Positions 1 to 12,443 are shown, counted from the stretch's first letter. The stretch: 64,000 nt of DNA from Echiichthys vipera (GCA_963691815.1 OY829651.1:15569634-15633633); one strand, 5' to 3'. A program made the numbers and translations. Notes: generated by a model not told the origin, from the letters alone.

Positions 1-677
1 CTGACGGGGAGAAAAATAGAAAGAAGAGAGACGATGAGATCAAATAACTTAAGCCTCTTTATTTCCCTTCTCTTTGTTCACACAGACATTCAGACTGATG
101 GCAGTGGACACATACCATCTAATCTAATCTAACCATTCACACCACAATTTGGGGTTCAGTGTTCAGAGCTGGGGATCGAATTGAAAGACGACCCGCTCTA
201 CCTCTGAGCAACAGTCGCTCCAATATTGTGCATAGTACTGGAGAGCCACAAAGTAGCTTTAAATGGACTTCCTGCTCCCTAGTGGACATTATTGGTGTGA
301 CAATGTATGATGGAGACGAAGAGCTGAACCTGTTTCAGCAAAACTTACAGTTAATAACAAAACAAGATTTTAGACATTTGATCCATCTGAACAGTCTCGA
401 AGAAAGAAATCAGTGCCATTGCATGATCAAGATGATACTCACCCTCCAATGAAATCTTTTATTCCCTGAAACAGCAAATCAGAAAAAGCCCATGATTACA
501 AAATGCTTTAGTCACTGTTGTAACATGCAGATAATATCTCTGAATGCAACAATATTCTTTGGTATTTTCTCATGCAACTGATAATACTTATTTGTTTAAT
601 TTATCTGGTTTGAAAGAAATATTCCTTACGATCCTCATGAGCATCGCCCAGTTATTCCCCTACTTCTTCTCTCATAC
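1..677. other. Left-edge spacer / TRIM intron, no gene seen
   Basis: I see no coding exon here on either strand. If the TRIM gene to the right is intact, this stretch is the intron after its third coding exon, and the remaining exons (short linker exons and a probable PRY-SPRY exon) lie beyond the left edge. A very short linker exon of about 23 bases, common in TRIM genes, could be hidden here and would not be recognisable by eye. Confidence 0.5.
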
Positions 678-2786
678 CTTGAGTTGCTCTGGGTTTTCTT
701 CTTCTCTCAGTTTGAGGCGAAGCTCGTCGGCCGTGCTTTCCATTTGGCTGATTTGCTCTGTGGTCTCGGTGAGCGCCTCCTCCAGCTGGTTGAGCTTCTC
801 CTCTTTCTGCTTCTGCAGTCTCTCCTTGACACGCTCCTCCTCCTCCAGCAGGAACTCCCTCAGACGGCCGAACTCTGCTGTGACCATCTCCTCCAGATCC
901 CCTGCTCGCTCCTGAAACAGAGGGAGGACTCCCATCAGCAACAACATGACAGTAGGCCAAAGTAAATAGGACATTAAACAAACAAAATGTATGCCCGTTT
1001 ATATATATTTTTCCCTTTTCCTAAAACTTAGGCATAGCATTACTGATGATGTGTGTCAGTCAACTAAAGCCGGCTTTAATGACATGTTTCTATTTATCTT
1101 ACTGACTGAATCACCCAAAGTTACTAAAACCACACAAAAAATGACTGGGGTTTAAAATGAAAAACCACTTATTGTATCTCATTACAGGGCAAAATCTTCA
1201 CTGAAACGTTCTAGGAACAAATCTGCTGCTTTGCTGCTCTGTTTGGGTGAAACTTTCAAACATGTTGCACTTGTGGAAACCAGAGGAATGAAGAATGTTG
1301 GATTTTAGTGCAAAATATGTAGAAGGAAGTCTTGTTTGACCGTGAGGGACACCACCTTTTGGTATTCGTCTTCTGTTTTTATTTTGGGAAATGCCCTTGT
1401 ACCTTTTGTATGTATGTATATACAGTATAATAATAGATATTATACAGTCAGGGGCAGAATGTAATTAAGTACATGTACTACTCAAGTTATTTTTGTTTCA
1501 TGACACGATACTTCGAGTGCATTTCATAGGTAAAATATTGTACTTTTTACTGCACTGCATTTATCTGCAGTCATTAGTTACTTTTCTAATTGCAGCAAGA
1601 TTTAACATAGAAAACATTATTATTATTATTATAAAATTATGGGCTTATAAAATATGATGGACTGTTACAGGTTAGACTACTTTAATAGTCTATAAACCAG
1701 TGAAAATCTACCTCAACCAACTACAGAAGTGAAATGCTATTTCCACATGAATGCATTAGCATTTATAGTCATTATATATAACTCACTGTAGCCATTTGTT
1801 TGAGTTAGCTACTTCTCCTTTTGAAATATCAAAAGTTAATTTTTCACTCTTCTTTTGCCTAAAAGAGTGCTACATCAATTAAAAAAGTACCTTTATTTGT
1901 ACTTGTCTGGCTCTGACTCGTTTGTCCGGCATACTTCCTGTCTTCTCCCTTAAACTACTGCATATTTTTACAGTATATGTTGTTATGATTAATGTTTTAT
2001 CAAAGTGTTGTTCTTATCTTAATTAATGTATTTTTTTAAACCCTTCCTGTGTGTTTGCTTTTTAGGGAGCCTAGTGTTACATCTGGCCAGGGACTGCAGA
2101 TGGAAACTAGCCTTCTGGCTAAATCTGGTATAATTACAGAAATATTTAATCACATACACTGTTCCTGTCAACTAAAATATGAATAATTCATTTTAAAAAG
2201 GATCAAAATTGTCACAGCAGAACCAGATGTCTTTTTTTACACACATTCATCTTCTTTGTGGAAACGTGGTGCTTATATTACCCACAATGCAGTTTGGTGG
2301 GAGATTTTGGTGTGCTATGCTAGAAGCTAATGTAGCTTTGAGACTGAACTTCAGAGGTCTGATTAGCTCACTTCTTCTCTTGTTTTGTTGGGGGGGGGGG
2401 GGTTTACAGTGCATTATTGGTACTTTAACTTAAGTAACAGACACAATAACGTCATTCTTAAGACAGGTAGATAGACAAGGATAGATAAATATGCAGGCAC
2501 AATAAGAGGCACTTACAGACGCGCAAACACACACAAACAGAAATTAGCAGGGAAAGACAGATTGCCAAACTTCCTCTCAAACTTGTTGACCCACATCCTG
2601 TCATATAACGACAGAGAAACAGAAGTGAAAATCTGTGAATGTGCACATAAACTGGGTCAAACAGACAGACACGGGGAAATGTAAATGCTGAGGCAGACAG
2701 ACAGAAAGCCAGTCTGTAATAATCTAGTTATCTGCTGCGGCAGAAACCCTCCAACACAGTAGATATGCTACACCAATATCTCTCTC

Positions 2787-2858
<72 letters not shown>

Positions 2859-3268
2859 ACACACAAAGAGACCTCTATTTGAGGTGAGTGCTGCTGTGGT
2901 GGAAAAAGCGACCCAGCCTAAATTCTGCCAGCTGTTATCTCTTGCTGTGAGGGTGTGTGACACGCAAGTTATTGTATTCTGGTACACATGTGTGTGTTGT
3001 GGTGTGTGGGTGTGTGTTTTTGTGACGTGCATGAATGTTTATTAACCACCTGTTTCACTGCAGGAAGGACCTGTGCATTTCCAAACCATGAGAACCGTCA
3101 CGTATAAAACAAACAGCGCTGACTAACAACCTGTTGTGTCACCACCACCACCAGTCATCCGTCCGTCACGTCTGTCTGACAGGTAAAGGTAGAGGAATGC
3201 AGGTGAGTGTTGCTTAGCGACCAGAATTTCTGGTTCTCTTCACAGCACGCACGCACACGCACGCGCAC

Positions 3269-3305
<37 letters not shown>

Positions 3306-3314
3306 CACACGCAC

Positions 3315-3392
<78 letters not shown>

Positions 3393-4747
3393 CTGTATAC
3401 CTTAATGAGGAGGATCTTCTCATTGGTCTGTCTTTGGAAGAGCGTGGCCTCCTCTGTCTGGAGCTGAACCCTGTCCAGAGCCACAGACAGCTTATCCTGC
3501 AGCAGAAAATAGACAATCACACGCTAAACATCATGAAGAAGCGGTGTCGCCAAACAAGATTATGAAGTTCATTTGATTGGTGCCTCTGCTCTGAACAACA
3601 TCTTTAATGGGAGTCATATGATCCTCAACTGACCGCTCTGAAGACACAAACAAAAAAGGGAATTCAGCGCCAGTAAAACACGAGAGGCCTCTCAGAGAGA
3701 GGCTTCAAACAAACTGATGATGGTCAGCTGCAGGGTTAAAAGTGTAGGCGAGTTATAAAACTCACACTGTTCTGCTGAATTCCTGTAAAAACAAAATACC
3801 CAAAGGCTGCCGGAGGGGGGAAAAACAGGGAGATGGCTTTGGAAAAAAAAACTGCATTTTCTCTGTGAAAGCCCTGTCTGCTCATGCCGGAGCAAAGTTA
3901 ACACATACAGTATTAATAAACAAGGTTTCAATTGATATTTAGGAGTGTTTGTCAAACTAGATAACCTACGTTTCTTTCCAAGAACAAGGAGGAGTGCCAA
4001 ATAGCTTGGAGGAGTGTGGCACTCCTTTAAAAGTAGACTTTGAGTTTATTTATCCATAATGACATTGATCAAATAATGATGTTAATGTAGCCATCACCAA
4101 GTAGACTTCTTTACTTGAGGCCAGTGTAAACTTGGTTTCAGGATTAGATTTCTCCGTAACTTGGGCCTAAGAAGACTGAGCTGTAGGCTTTTCAAAAAAA
4201 AAAGAAACTCAGCCATTATGCCTACCCTGTAGTTCTCAAAGGCTTCTGTTATGGGGATGACATTATGGGTCTTGTGGTCCCGGGACATGCCGCACACCAG
4301 ACAGATAGGCAGCTGGTCGTCCTCACAGTAAAGCTTCAGCTTCTCCTCATGCTCCTCGCACATATCCATGCCCAGGCGCGGCCAGTGCCCGGTGGACGAG
4401 GCCAGGCTGCTCATGCTGGACCCAGGCTCCCGCTCCTCAGGCTCTTCCAGCGAACCTGCTTCCGAGTGCCACCCGGGTATGCCCGCGGCCGTGTCCATGG
4501 CCCGGGCTCTGCGCACGCTGTCCACGACGTTGCACAGAAGCGAGTTGGGTCGCAGTTTACGGCTGCACGACTTTCTACACTTGGGGCAACTCGACAACTC
4601 GTCCGCCTTGGCTTCCCAGCAGTGGATGATGCACACCTGGCAGAAGTGGTGTCCGCAATCGAGGATCACCGGGTCGTGGAACAGCTCCAGACACACCGGA
4701 CAGGTGAGCTCACACTGAAGTTCCTCAATCGCGTTGGTGTCCGCCAT
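678..4747 (-). CDS. TRIM-family E3 ubiquitin ligase, RING/B-box2/coiled-coil part (3' end outside window)
   Basis: Three coding exons on the minus strand: 4747-4226 (174 codons), 3496-3401 (32 codons) and 911-678 (78 codons), all phase 0 with GT-AG borders. The 96- and 234-base coiled-coil exons are typical of TRIM genes. Residues 16-57 form a C3HC4 RING (C16, C19, C31, H33, C36, C39, C54, C57). Residues 130-161 form a B-box2 with perfect spacing (C130, H133, C141, C149, C152, H158, H161). Exons 2 and 3 encode a charged coiled coil for antiparallel dimerisation. TRIM proteins of this type act as RING E3 ligases, often in antiviral or signalling roles. I chose ATG 4747 (reading MADTN) because it has A at -3 and G at +4 and lies just before the RING; an in-frame ATG 63 codons upstream exists. 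The substrate-binding C-terminus, probably PRY-SPRY, is not in the window, so I give no symbol. Confidence 0.85.
1441..1915. repeat. Dispersed teleost repeat of the 'tacttgtact' type (probable non-autonomous transposon)
   Basis: The segment with phrases such as aagtacatgtactactcaag and tttactgcactgcatttatc resembles a very common repeat of spiny-rayed fish whose copies read as modified 'acttgtactttacttgagta ... ctccactacatttatctgac'. The family match is from memory of such repeats, not from a search. A fragment of what looks like the same family lies near 63180-63260. Confidence 0.5.
2777..2870. repeat. (CA)n microsatellite in TRIM intron 2
   Basis: An almost pure run of CA dinucleotides of roughly 80 bases between TRIM coding exons 2 and 3. 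It produces cysteine/valine and threonine/histidine pseudo-reading frames that are not genes. Confidence 0.95.
3244..3390. repeat. (CACG)n/(CA)n compound microsatellite beside TRIM exon 2
   Basis: A CACG-rich part (about 3244-3325) passes into pure (CA)n up to 3390. On the coding (minus) strand it begins about 10 bases after the splice donor of TRIM exon 2 (donor GT at 3400-3399), so the donor is followed almost immediately by (GT)n. Confidence 0.95.
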
Positions 4748-4975
4748 TCTCGACAGCGGACATAGTTCTGAAAATGAAAGGCAATGGCAACACAGTAAAG
4801 ACTCGACCGCTCCTCCGTTCACACTGAGAGACGGAGGGAGGGAGTGGTCTGGGGCTGACAGCACTGCAAATGTTTTCACGGAAGAGACGGAGGGCGTGCA
4901 GCAACAGGCTCCGTGCAGCCGATGGAGCTGCTCCATTACTGGCAGACTACAGCTTTGAGAGAGAGGGGGGTATAA
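4748..4975 (-). promoter_or_regulatory. Probable 5' UTR/promoter of the TRIM gene
   Basis: GC-richer sequence directly upstream (minus strand) of the strong-context ATG at 4747. It stays open in the same frame for 63 codons with no cysteine-pair or other domain signature, so I read it as untranslated leader. I see no TATA box. Confidence 0.35.
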
Positions 4976-5814
4976 TAATTACTTATAGTTAACTGTTGTG
5001 TGGTGAGTGTCTAGAGCTTTTATTGTGAAAGGTCAGAACAGAAGAAGTGAAGCTATCTGAACTGCCTTTGTCAATGTTGAAAGTCAAATAGTTTTCCGTC
5101 TGATCCATAGCTGAATGAGGTCTAGCAGCAGACCTTTGTGGTTGTATAATCCCAATAAGTAAACTAACAACCTGATTGGTTGATGTTATTATTCGCGGTG
5201 CGAAAGCCCCGTGAAATGAAGGTCGCTTTTCGCCGTGTAATATTCACGTTCTGTTAAAGTCAATGAGAAAAACAACAGTTAAAAATATATATTTAAGTGC
5301 AAATTAATCACACGAAAAAGGTAAAGGCCTTAACACAGTTGACTGATATTAGGGCTATGTAGACTCACAGTAGGTTACACAACCTTAGAAAAGGTGTACT
5401 ATTTTAATAATGCGCGTGCGTCATAGGTGCGCACTACACCCCTGATTATAATGACTTTAAACAATAGTAATAATAATAATAATAATGATAATATATTAGA
5501 ATTTCTATACTGTAGGATAAAAACATGCAGTAAACTTTGATATTAAGACAGCAAAGGGTTTTGTTTTTTTAATGAAGGAAAAGATTGTCATTGACGAAGC
5601 AAGCTATCAATAAAATACATAATAATATTAATAATAGAGACAATAATAATAAGTAGTCCCTAGTCAATAAATATATATAACAATAAATCACCCTTTATAA
5701 AGACTACAAATTAAAGTTGCTTACTTATGCTTTGGAGAAGAATTATAATCTAAAAGAACAACTTGATAGCCAGGATGTGAAGTCATTGATCAAGTCAGCA
5801 GTTTAGGAAAGATA

Positions 5815-5880
<66 letters not shown>

Positions 5881-6034
5881 CGTATATACACACGTATATG
5901 TATATATATATATATATACGTATATACACACATATACGTATATATGTATATATATGTGTATATGTATGTATACACTTATATATATAACCATATATATACA
6001 TATACACATATATATTTGTATATATGTGTATATG

Positions 6035-6089
<55 letters not shown>

Positions 6090-8370
6090 GTTTATATAAT
6101 ATCAGGGAGGACTGCATATAATCATTATACATTTTATATTATTAATATTATAATTATTAAATAGCTCTAGACATATTTTACATATTTCTCAACAGCACTT
6201 TTATAATAATTAGTATCTAACTAAGCTACAAAAAAAGTACAACTCTAGTACTACATGCTTCCCCTAGATCCATTATTTTAAAAAACTTTATTTATTTATT
6301 TATAAACTTTATTATATATTTATTGTAAAGTAATGTGTGACAAAGTTAGCTAAAACCTTAATGTGAACATTACACACACTGTAATGTTTGTATTTATTAA
6401 CAGCACCTGCTAAACTTAGCGCTAGCCTATTCTTAAAGCATATACAGTCACTTAGACACATATTTTCTCCGTACACATGTTGTATTTAGTGTCTCATATA
6501 GTATTAGAGGAGCACATTAGTGAGCTTTAATGATTCATTAATTGTGCTTCAGAGTGAAGCTGTAGAGAACAAACTTATTTCATCAGGTACGTAAGCCAGG
6601 TGTTAGTTTCCAAACACACCCTACAACCTCTGAGTCAGTAACACAAAACAAAGAAGAAGAAGGGAAACTAGCTGACACAGAAGGAATTAGCACGATAATT
6701 GGGTTGACAGAGCGTGGGATGGAGAGTTTGTTTATATTTTTGCTGCTTTTGGGAGGGTCTCTTGTGCGAGATTATATAAAAACGACATTACATAAAGGGG
6801 TCATTAAGGTGTATTTTACATGCAAAGTATCAATCCTGTCTGTGTATGATGACTTTACCTTCTCATGACAGTCAAACAGGTATCGTATGTCTGTTTTATG
6901 ACAAACAGTCAGACAACAGACCCCATACATCAGACTACAACATGAAAAATAAGATTCAGTTCCCCGTCCTCCACATGTTCCCGTGCTGTACGTCTCAGCA
7001 GCTCTCCTCTATGTGGAAACTGAAACAACGGTAATTCCGGGTCGTCCACTGGTCACGACTCATCACCGGTGACTGTAAATGCAACGTTATTACTCACAGT
7101 CCATGCAGTTTCACACACCTGACCATTATTACGTTGTGTCCTGGATCGTCAGCCTGCTGCCAAGACGTGTCATGTCTGTGAGTGCTCACTAGATGGCCAT
7201 AATAAACAGTCACAACTCAAAGATCAAATAAAAGATTCATACATTATGAACTCACTTAGTACCTGATCATATCCTTGAAATTCTCCTCTTTTAAGAGAAT
7301 CTTTCAGCTAAAATGAAAGTGGGTTAATGAGCCCAGAGCGTGATCTAACACAAGACAGATCTTTTTATTTATTTATTTTTAAATTCCTGTTGATGCTGTA
7401 TCGATACTCAAAATAAGACTCAGTAGTAGAAGTATACTTCTGCCCACCCTTATATAATAATGATAAATTGTATTTTTATCACACTTTTCTGGAACACAAA
7501 GTCGCCTACAGTACATCATGGTCTCATATCGGCCTCCTGGCATTTCTTTGTAGTGAACATCGCTCTGGTTTCCCTCACATTTACAACCTCTCTACAATCT
7601 AACTATTCCTGAATACAGTAAAAATGATTCATATGATTAATGACAGGTTGGAAACTGAGGATTTCCCCCGAACAGATCAAGCACATAACAAAATAAAGAA
7701 GTCACTGACTTTTGGTAAAATAACAGTTGAGAAATAATGGAAGTAATGTATGGACTGTTTATATCTTACGGAAAATAATTCTGGTTCCCACAACGAGGGA
7801 GGTTTCGATGACAGAAGAAACTGAAGAGAGACAGAAATTGAAACTTGGCGACTTGCAAAGGGGAGTGTGTTTGTGTAATGATATCAATTAAATTACTGCC
7901 AATAAACATCTTAGGATGCATTTAAACAACTCCCAGAGACAGTTGAGGACAGTACCGTTAAAGTGCAAGAATCAAAGTGTTTGCACTGCGAGCATCACTG
8001 CAATCCATTAAGGGCCCAGCACCATGCAAGGTCCTCATGTTTTTTTCCTCCCATGATGCTTTACCTTTTTAGACAAAGTGTGAGGAAGCTGGGGACAGAT
8101 GCTCTGCTGGGAAATGCTGCAACATCTCATTAGATCTGTAGTCCCTACAGCTATAGATATACAAGGCCAGAATTGATGCTCAGTTTATGTTTTGCAACGC
8201 ATCTTCTTTTTCCTCACCTTTGCCACAACCACCACATGATTAGGCTTAAAGATGGTCTCGACCTCAGCTGACTAATGAAAAAAGGATATGCAGAGCCATT
8301 GTTTCCCAGAAGGCAGCCTGACTGTTGGTTAACAGGGGAAGTTTGACAGGGGTAGGGGGTTCCTGCTGTC
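4976..8370. other. Intergenic spacer between the TRIM and ENDOD1-like genes
   Basis: AT-rich spacer. Contents seen: a (TA)n block at 5813-6085, scattered (AAT)n/(TAA)n runs near 5467-5495 and 5620-5660, and many in-frame stops on both strands. I found no convincing exon, tRNA or transposase fragment. Confidence 0.6.
5813..6085. repeat. (TA)n-rich block with interspersed ACGTAT/ACACGTAT steps
   Basis: About 270 bases made of alternating TA with embedded cgtatata, cacacgtata and tatgtgtata units. It is self-complementary throughout and could extrude cruciforms. Its open frames (repeating Y-I) are artefacts. Confidence 0.95.
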
Positions 8371-8548
8371 AGTCTTTATAAGAGGAAACCTCAGTGACAG
8401 CCCTCAAACGCCTATACTCCAGATGCTGGATGGACATAAAGAATATATATATTCTTTTTAATTTGGAGCTTTGCTGAAAAGGAATTCTGTCAACAAAGTC
8501 TGTGTCTGCTGACGTAAATACAGCCAACCCGCTGCAAAGTAGTGCAGG
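8371..8548 (+). promoter_or_regulatory. Core promoter and 5' leader of the ENDOD1-like gene
   Basis: A TATA-like tttataag lies at 8375-8382. A start site about 25-30 bases downstream would give a leader of about 140 bases to the ATG at 8549. This is an inference from position and motif only. Confidence 0.4.
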
Positions 8549-10008
8549 ATGTCTCAAAGGAAGATGCAGTTCTACACAGGAGCTCTGCTTCTTCTCCTAC
8601 CCTGGTTCGGTGGCCCAGTCCTTGGAGAGATCAGCAGCGACTTCTCCCAGTGCCTTGATTTCTTTTATAAAAATACTCCACCACAGGGTATCGATGCAGC
8701 AGGATACCAACCGATATGCCAGCGCTACAAAAACCAGTACCACTTTGCAAGCCTGTATCACCGCCAGTATCGTGCACCACTCTACTCTGCGTACATACTC
8801 GGCCCTGCCAACGGAAAACGACCCAATTCTACTTGGATGTATGAACCGCAGGTAAGTAGGAAAACAGTGTGTGGCGTCCAAGAGAAGCAACTTTCTTTAA
8901 ATACTGACTGCGCTCTTTTGAGTCTTACTTTGTTTGGTACGATGTGTTCGGTTGCCAGTTTATTACTTTTATATCTATTATGTATTATTGTTTTGTCCAT
9001 CTCATTTATATCAATGAGTGTAGGCTAAATAACACAGTTCAACAGCATCATAGTGAAAGTTGAATCAACTTTTTGATTATAAAGCAGGTCGAGGTGCTTT
9101 ACAAATACTGTGAAAGTGTCAAAACGCTCAACCCACAGAGAAATTAAACTTTGCCTTTTTAAACGAGCCGTAAAAACTGTAAATACAAAAATGCACATTA
9201 TCTTTTGTGTGGTGACAATGAAAGGACGTTTTTTTTTTTCTTTTTCTTTGTCAACCTTCATGAGTGAATCAGTCGCACACTCAAGTACACAGACTCACAT
9301 TCAACTCAACCAGTATCAGTAAACAGAAAAATACCTTTTTGTAGCTTCTAAACAATGACATGTCTCTCTCTCTCTCTGCTCCGCCCTCCCTGGGCCATTA
9401 AGTTGGTCTTCTCCCGTGCCAGCTCAGAGATGAAACCCTTCCATTCCCATGTGGACCAGAATGTTATTGAGAGCCAGGCGGTGCGCGACGACTACAAGAA
9501 CTCCAACTTCACCAAGGGCCATCTCAATCCCAGCATGCACCAGAAGACCAAAGAAAACCGGGAGGCCACCTTCACCCTGACAAACATAGTCCCTCAGCAA
9601 GCGGGCTCCAACTCTGGCCCGTGGAGCCGTCTGGAGAACGAGGTGTTGAGAAGATTCAAGGCTTTCTGCAACGGGTCGATGCATGTGATTACCGGAGCGA
9701 TGCCTTATCAGTCCGAGCCCCGCTGGATCAACAACAGGGTGTCTGTTCCTGAGTACATGTGGTCGGCCTACTGCTGCCCATCCTACAGGTCTGACCTTCC
9801 TAAGTTTGCGAAGCCTTTTTTCCCCACATACGCTGCGGTGGGAAGAAATGACCGCACCAGTGGAGAGGAGATCGTGTCAGTTGATGTCAGGGCGAGGGCC
9901 TCGGTGAGAGGGTATGATGTGAGGCGCATGTCCTTAGAGAGTCTGGAAGGCATCCTGGCACAAAGGCTGGCCATGCCTATCAGTCTGTTTCATGGACAGT
10001 GCCAGTAG
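8549..10008 (+). CDS. ENDOD1-like secreted DNA/RNA non-specific endonuclease
   Basis: Two exons, 8549-8851 (101 codons, donor GTAAGT) and 9403-10008 (201 codons plus TAG); acceptor 'ccattaag' follows a CT-rich tract. Joined protein: 302 residues, the usual size for fish endonuclease domain-containing 1 proteins. Residues 1 to about 26 form a signal peptide (basic start, then ALLLLLPWF and a small-residue cleavage site VLG). Next comes an NUC/endonuclease-NS fold: the line RPNSTWMYEPQ just before the intron, then FTKGHLNPSMHQ with the catalytic histidine of the (D)RGH motif, then a long C-terminal half ending in a cysteine. The family cuts single- and double-stranded DNA and RNA with a metal ion; secretion is inferred from the signal. 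The motif reads T-K-G-H where the bacterial family has D-R-G-H, so activity is not certain. Downstream, the best AATAAA (10195) sits inside a fold-back repeat. Confidence 0.88.
9060..9145 (+). repeat. Fragment of a hAT-like MITE family in the ENDOD1-like intron
   Basis: The stretch 'aaatactgtgaaagtgtcaa ... cccacagagaaat' is recognisably the same sequence as 'caatactgtgaaagtatcaa ... tccacagagaaat' near 63335-63370, inside a larger dispersed element. It therefore looks like a short relic of that family. Confidence 0.5.
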
Positions 10009-10105
10009 CAAAAAGAGAAAAGCTTTATTTTCCTTGTTTAAATCAAATGCTAATTATATCATGTTTAATTCCTGAATGCCCTTTTGATTAACCGAGGCAT
10101 GATTC

Positions 10106-10609
10106 AAGTGAAATTCCGGCCCACAATCATCCAGTGTTTTTTGGGCAATCATATACTGTGCATCAAATAAGCCATTGAGACAGTTTTTTTGTGTAATAAA
10201 CTATTAACAGAGAAATCCTGGAGAGTCATGGCTAACACTGATTAGCTCGGGGCAGTGCGGTGAAGGCGTTAAAATGGCTTTTTTAACCACGAATACCGCT
10301 CAATAACACCAAACCTCTGCAGCAGCATGATAAGTATCCCTACACAGAAAACAAAGGATTAACCACGTAGTGAGCGAACCTAGAGTTTATTAAAAGAGTC
10401 CATTCTAGTTGATTACCAAAGGCAATCAATTAAAAAAGCTGTTTTAATGCCTTCCCCGTACTGCCCCGAGCTAACCAGTGTTAGCCACGTCCGACTGTTA
10501 GCGACTCTCCTGGATTTCTCTGTCAATAGTTGTTATATGAAAAAAAGCTGCCTCTGACTTATTTGATGTATTTAAGTGTCAAACATGATTTTGTGCCGGA
10601 ATTACACTT
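10106..10609. mobile_element. Fold-back (long inverted repeat) MITE downstream of the ENDOD1-like gene
   Basis: Left arm about 10106-10290 and right arm about 10425-10609 are imperfect reverse complements. Matching blocks include: aattccggc with gccggaatt; catcaaataag with cttatttgatg; acagagaaatcctggagagt with actctcctggatttctctgt; and ggctaacactgattagctcg with cgagctaaccagtgttagcc. The arms run about 180 bases with a loop of about 135. No coding capacity is left, so this is a non-autonomous element. I could not identify a clear target-site duplication. The left arm contains AATAAA at 10195-10200, which may end the nuclease transcript. Confidence 0.8.
10195..10200 (+). terminator. Candidate polyadenylation signal of the ENDOD1-like gene (AATAAA)
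   Basis: First canonical AATAAA after the stop codon at 10008, giving a 3' UTR of about 200 bases. It lies within the left arm of the fold-back element, so the element may have supplied it. Confidence 0.45.
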
Positions 10610-11289
10610 TAATATCACGTGGTGGTTTGAAATTAACGGTTAGGGTTTTCTAAAATTAATGTTTTCCCTCTTGGCAGTGTCATGCTGTAACATGTTCAGC
10701 AACTAACCGCACAAATTGACTAATAAAACAAGATGGACGAAGAGGTGGTGGAGCAAATCATGTTCATTTTATGTTAAATACTAACTTTGTCCACACTAAC
10801 GCAAACACCTCCAAATAAAAAGGTTTCACATTTTGTCCTCTGCGTCCTAATGCCAACTGGATGTATGAACCACAAAAATACTGATTGACATGCAAGAGCA
10901 GCCATTAGCTTTTAGAAGAAACCGTGCTGTGTTGAGTCAGACTTTGTCAGTTTTTTTTAATTAGTTGTTACCTTAGCAACAACTACCCTTCAATGTGTGG
11001 TTAGATAAACCTGCTGGGGGCCCAGAGGCTATGTGTCCCACCCTCAGTGCAAGGTGTTGATATCTGGTGGAAAGCATGGCTCCAGGCTGACTGTGTGGTA
11101 GTTTAAATAGACTCAAATATATTCAGGAATACTCTACATTTACGTTTCTTTGGATTCGCCCACGCTACAGAGTTGACTGTAACTAGTTGGCAGTTTTGTC
11201 TGGCAAACATTTACGCACAGAACTGAAAAAAAATGGTCTTGAAACTTGGACGGGCAGGGGCTCAAGCAGGACCAGGATGTTGATGTTGT

Positions 11290-11608
11290 GTTTTAGTGCT
11301 GCTGTGACTTTAAACTGTCTCTGTCTTTGTCTCTCTGTCCATCTGTCCGTCTTTTCTCTCTTTCTCTGTCCTTTTCTTCCTCCCCAACCGGTCAAGACAG
11401 ATGGCCGTCCTCCACAGAGCTGGGTCTGTCTGACGTTCCCGCCTGTTATAGGGAAGGTTTTCGTTGCCACCGTACTCTACGGGGGAATTGTTGGGTCTAT
11501 GTTTATCATAAATAAGTCATAGAGTGTGGTCTTTACCTAGTTTGTAAAGTGTCCTGAGATAACTTTTGTTATGATGCGGCACTATCAATAAAATTGAATT
11601 GAATTAAA
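11290..11608 (+). repeat. Dispersed teleost retroposon 3' end (LINE-type tail), plus orientation
   Basis: Reads 'gggggaattgttgggtctat ... cctgagataacttttgttat ... aataaaattgaattgaatt'. The reverse complement of the same text is at 39496-39640, so this is a repeat and not a gene. The 111-codon open frame across it is part of the repeat. Ending in repeated ttgaa units fits a non-LTR retroposon tail, possibly L2-like; the family name is uncertain. Confidence 0.65.
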
Positions 11609-11830
11609 CAGGGCTGTCTGACGGCAAGGTAAAGCAGTACATTTATTTCGGTAAACTATTCTGGATATTTCATACACTTAAATTTTTAGGTGGCTAAAAT
11701 GTTTAGCTGCTGCACCAGTTCCACAGTACTACATTACTGCGATGGTACTCTGCCTGCTTGTCCAAACTGACTGCTTTCTATTGCAGGTAACACACTGACT
11801 ACGAATAATTATCACACAACCCCTTTAAAA
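11609..11830. repeat. Dispersed repeat shared with 14085-14260
   Basis: Shares 'gatggcaaggtaaagc'-type text (here gacggcaaggtaaagc), then cagtacattac and a CTGACTA-rich end, with the copy in the gene A intron at about 14085-14260. I do not recognise the family. Confidence 0.45.
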
Positions 11831-12006
11831 AATGTAAACCATCCTTTTAAATAGACTCCTTCACCATTTAATTACTGAACAAATGTTTAATGAAAATGTC
11901 TTGTTTCATGATGGTTGTAATTTAATATGGTCTTGCATGTTTACTAACCCAAACCACAATTAAACAACTCTTAAATGGAAGAAGAGCCTTCTGATGAATT
12001 TAAATA

Positions 12007-12012
12007 TTTATT
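12007..12012 (-). terminator. Candidate polyadenylation signal of zinc-finger gene A
   Basis: TTTATT on the plus strand (AATAAA on minus), about 430 bases past the gene A stop codon at 12446-12444. Other A/T-rich candidates lie closer, so this is one plausible choice. Confidence 0.35.
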
Positions 12013-12443
12013 TCTTCATGAAATGACCAAAACACAAACATACAAAATACCACCGTCAATTATGTTTTTCCAACAAGAAAAAAAACAAAGGCCATTGGCT
12101 GCAATATGAATTACTTATTGTTAAAAAGACAAAAATGTACATTTTATTGACCGGCATGATAAATAAGTACAAGCTTTGTACATACAGACCAAGAACACCC
12201 CAAATTAAAATGGCTGAATGTCTGAGATTGATTTTTTTATTTCTCCTCCTGCAGAGAAACACCACGTACGACTTTCGTCAAATTTTGACATTTAAAGTTA
12301 ATTTAACTTCTCAGTCGTCAGAGTCTTTAAGAAAAAGGCATCTCCAAATCACAGAAAATAAATTAGCATCCACCTGTAACGTTCACCACCTGAATTGTTA
12401 CACATTCGATTAAAAACCGGCTTTTTTTCCCGTTCTAGTTGTA

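Noticed and set aside
4748..4936. Longer N-terminus of the TRIM protein from an upstream in-frame ATG
   Set aside because: The extension has no recognisable domain and the ATG at 4747 has a strong context directly before the RING.
5813..6132. Tyr/Ile repeat frames
   Set aside because: (TA)n low-complexity sequence.
11187..11522. 111-codon plus-strand frame
   Set aside because: Lies in a dispersed retroposon tail that has a reverse copy at 39496.
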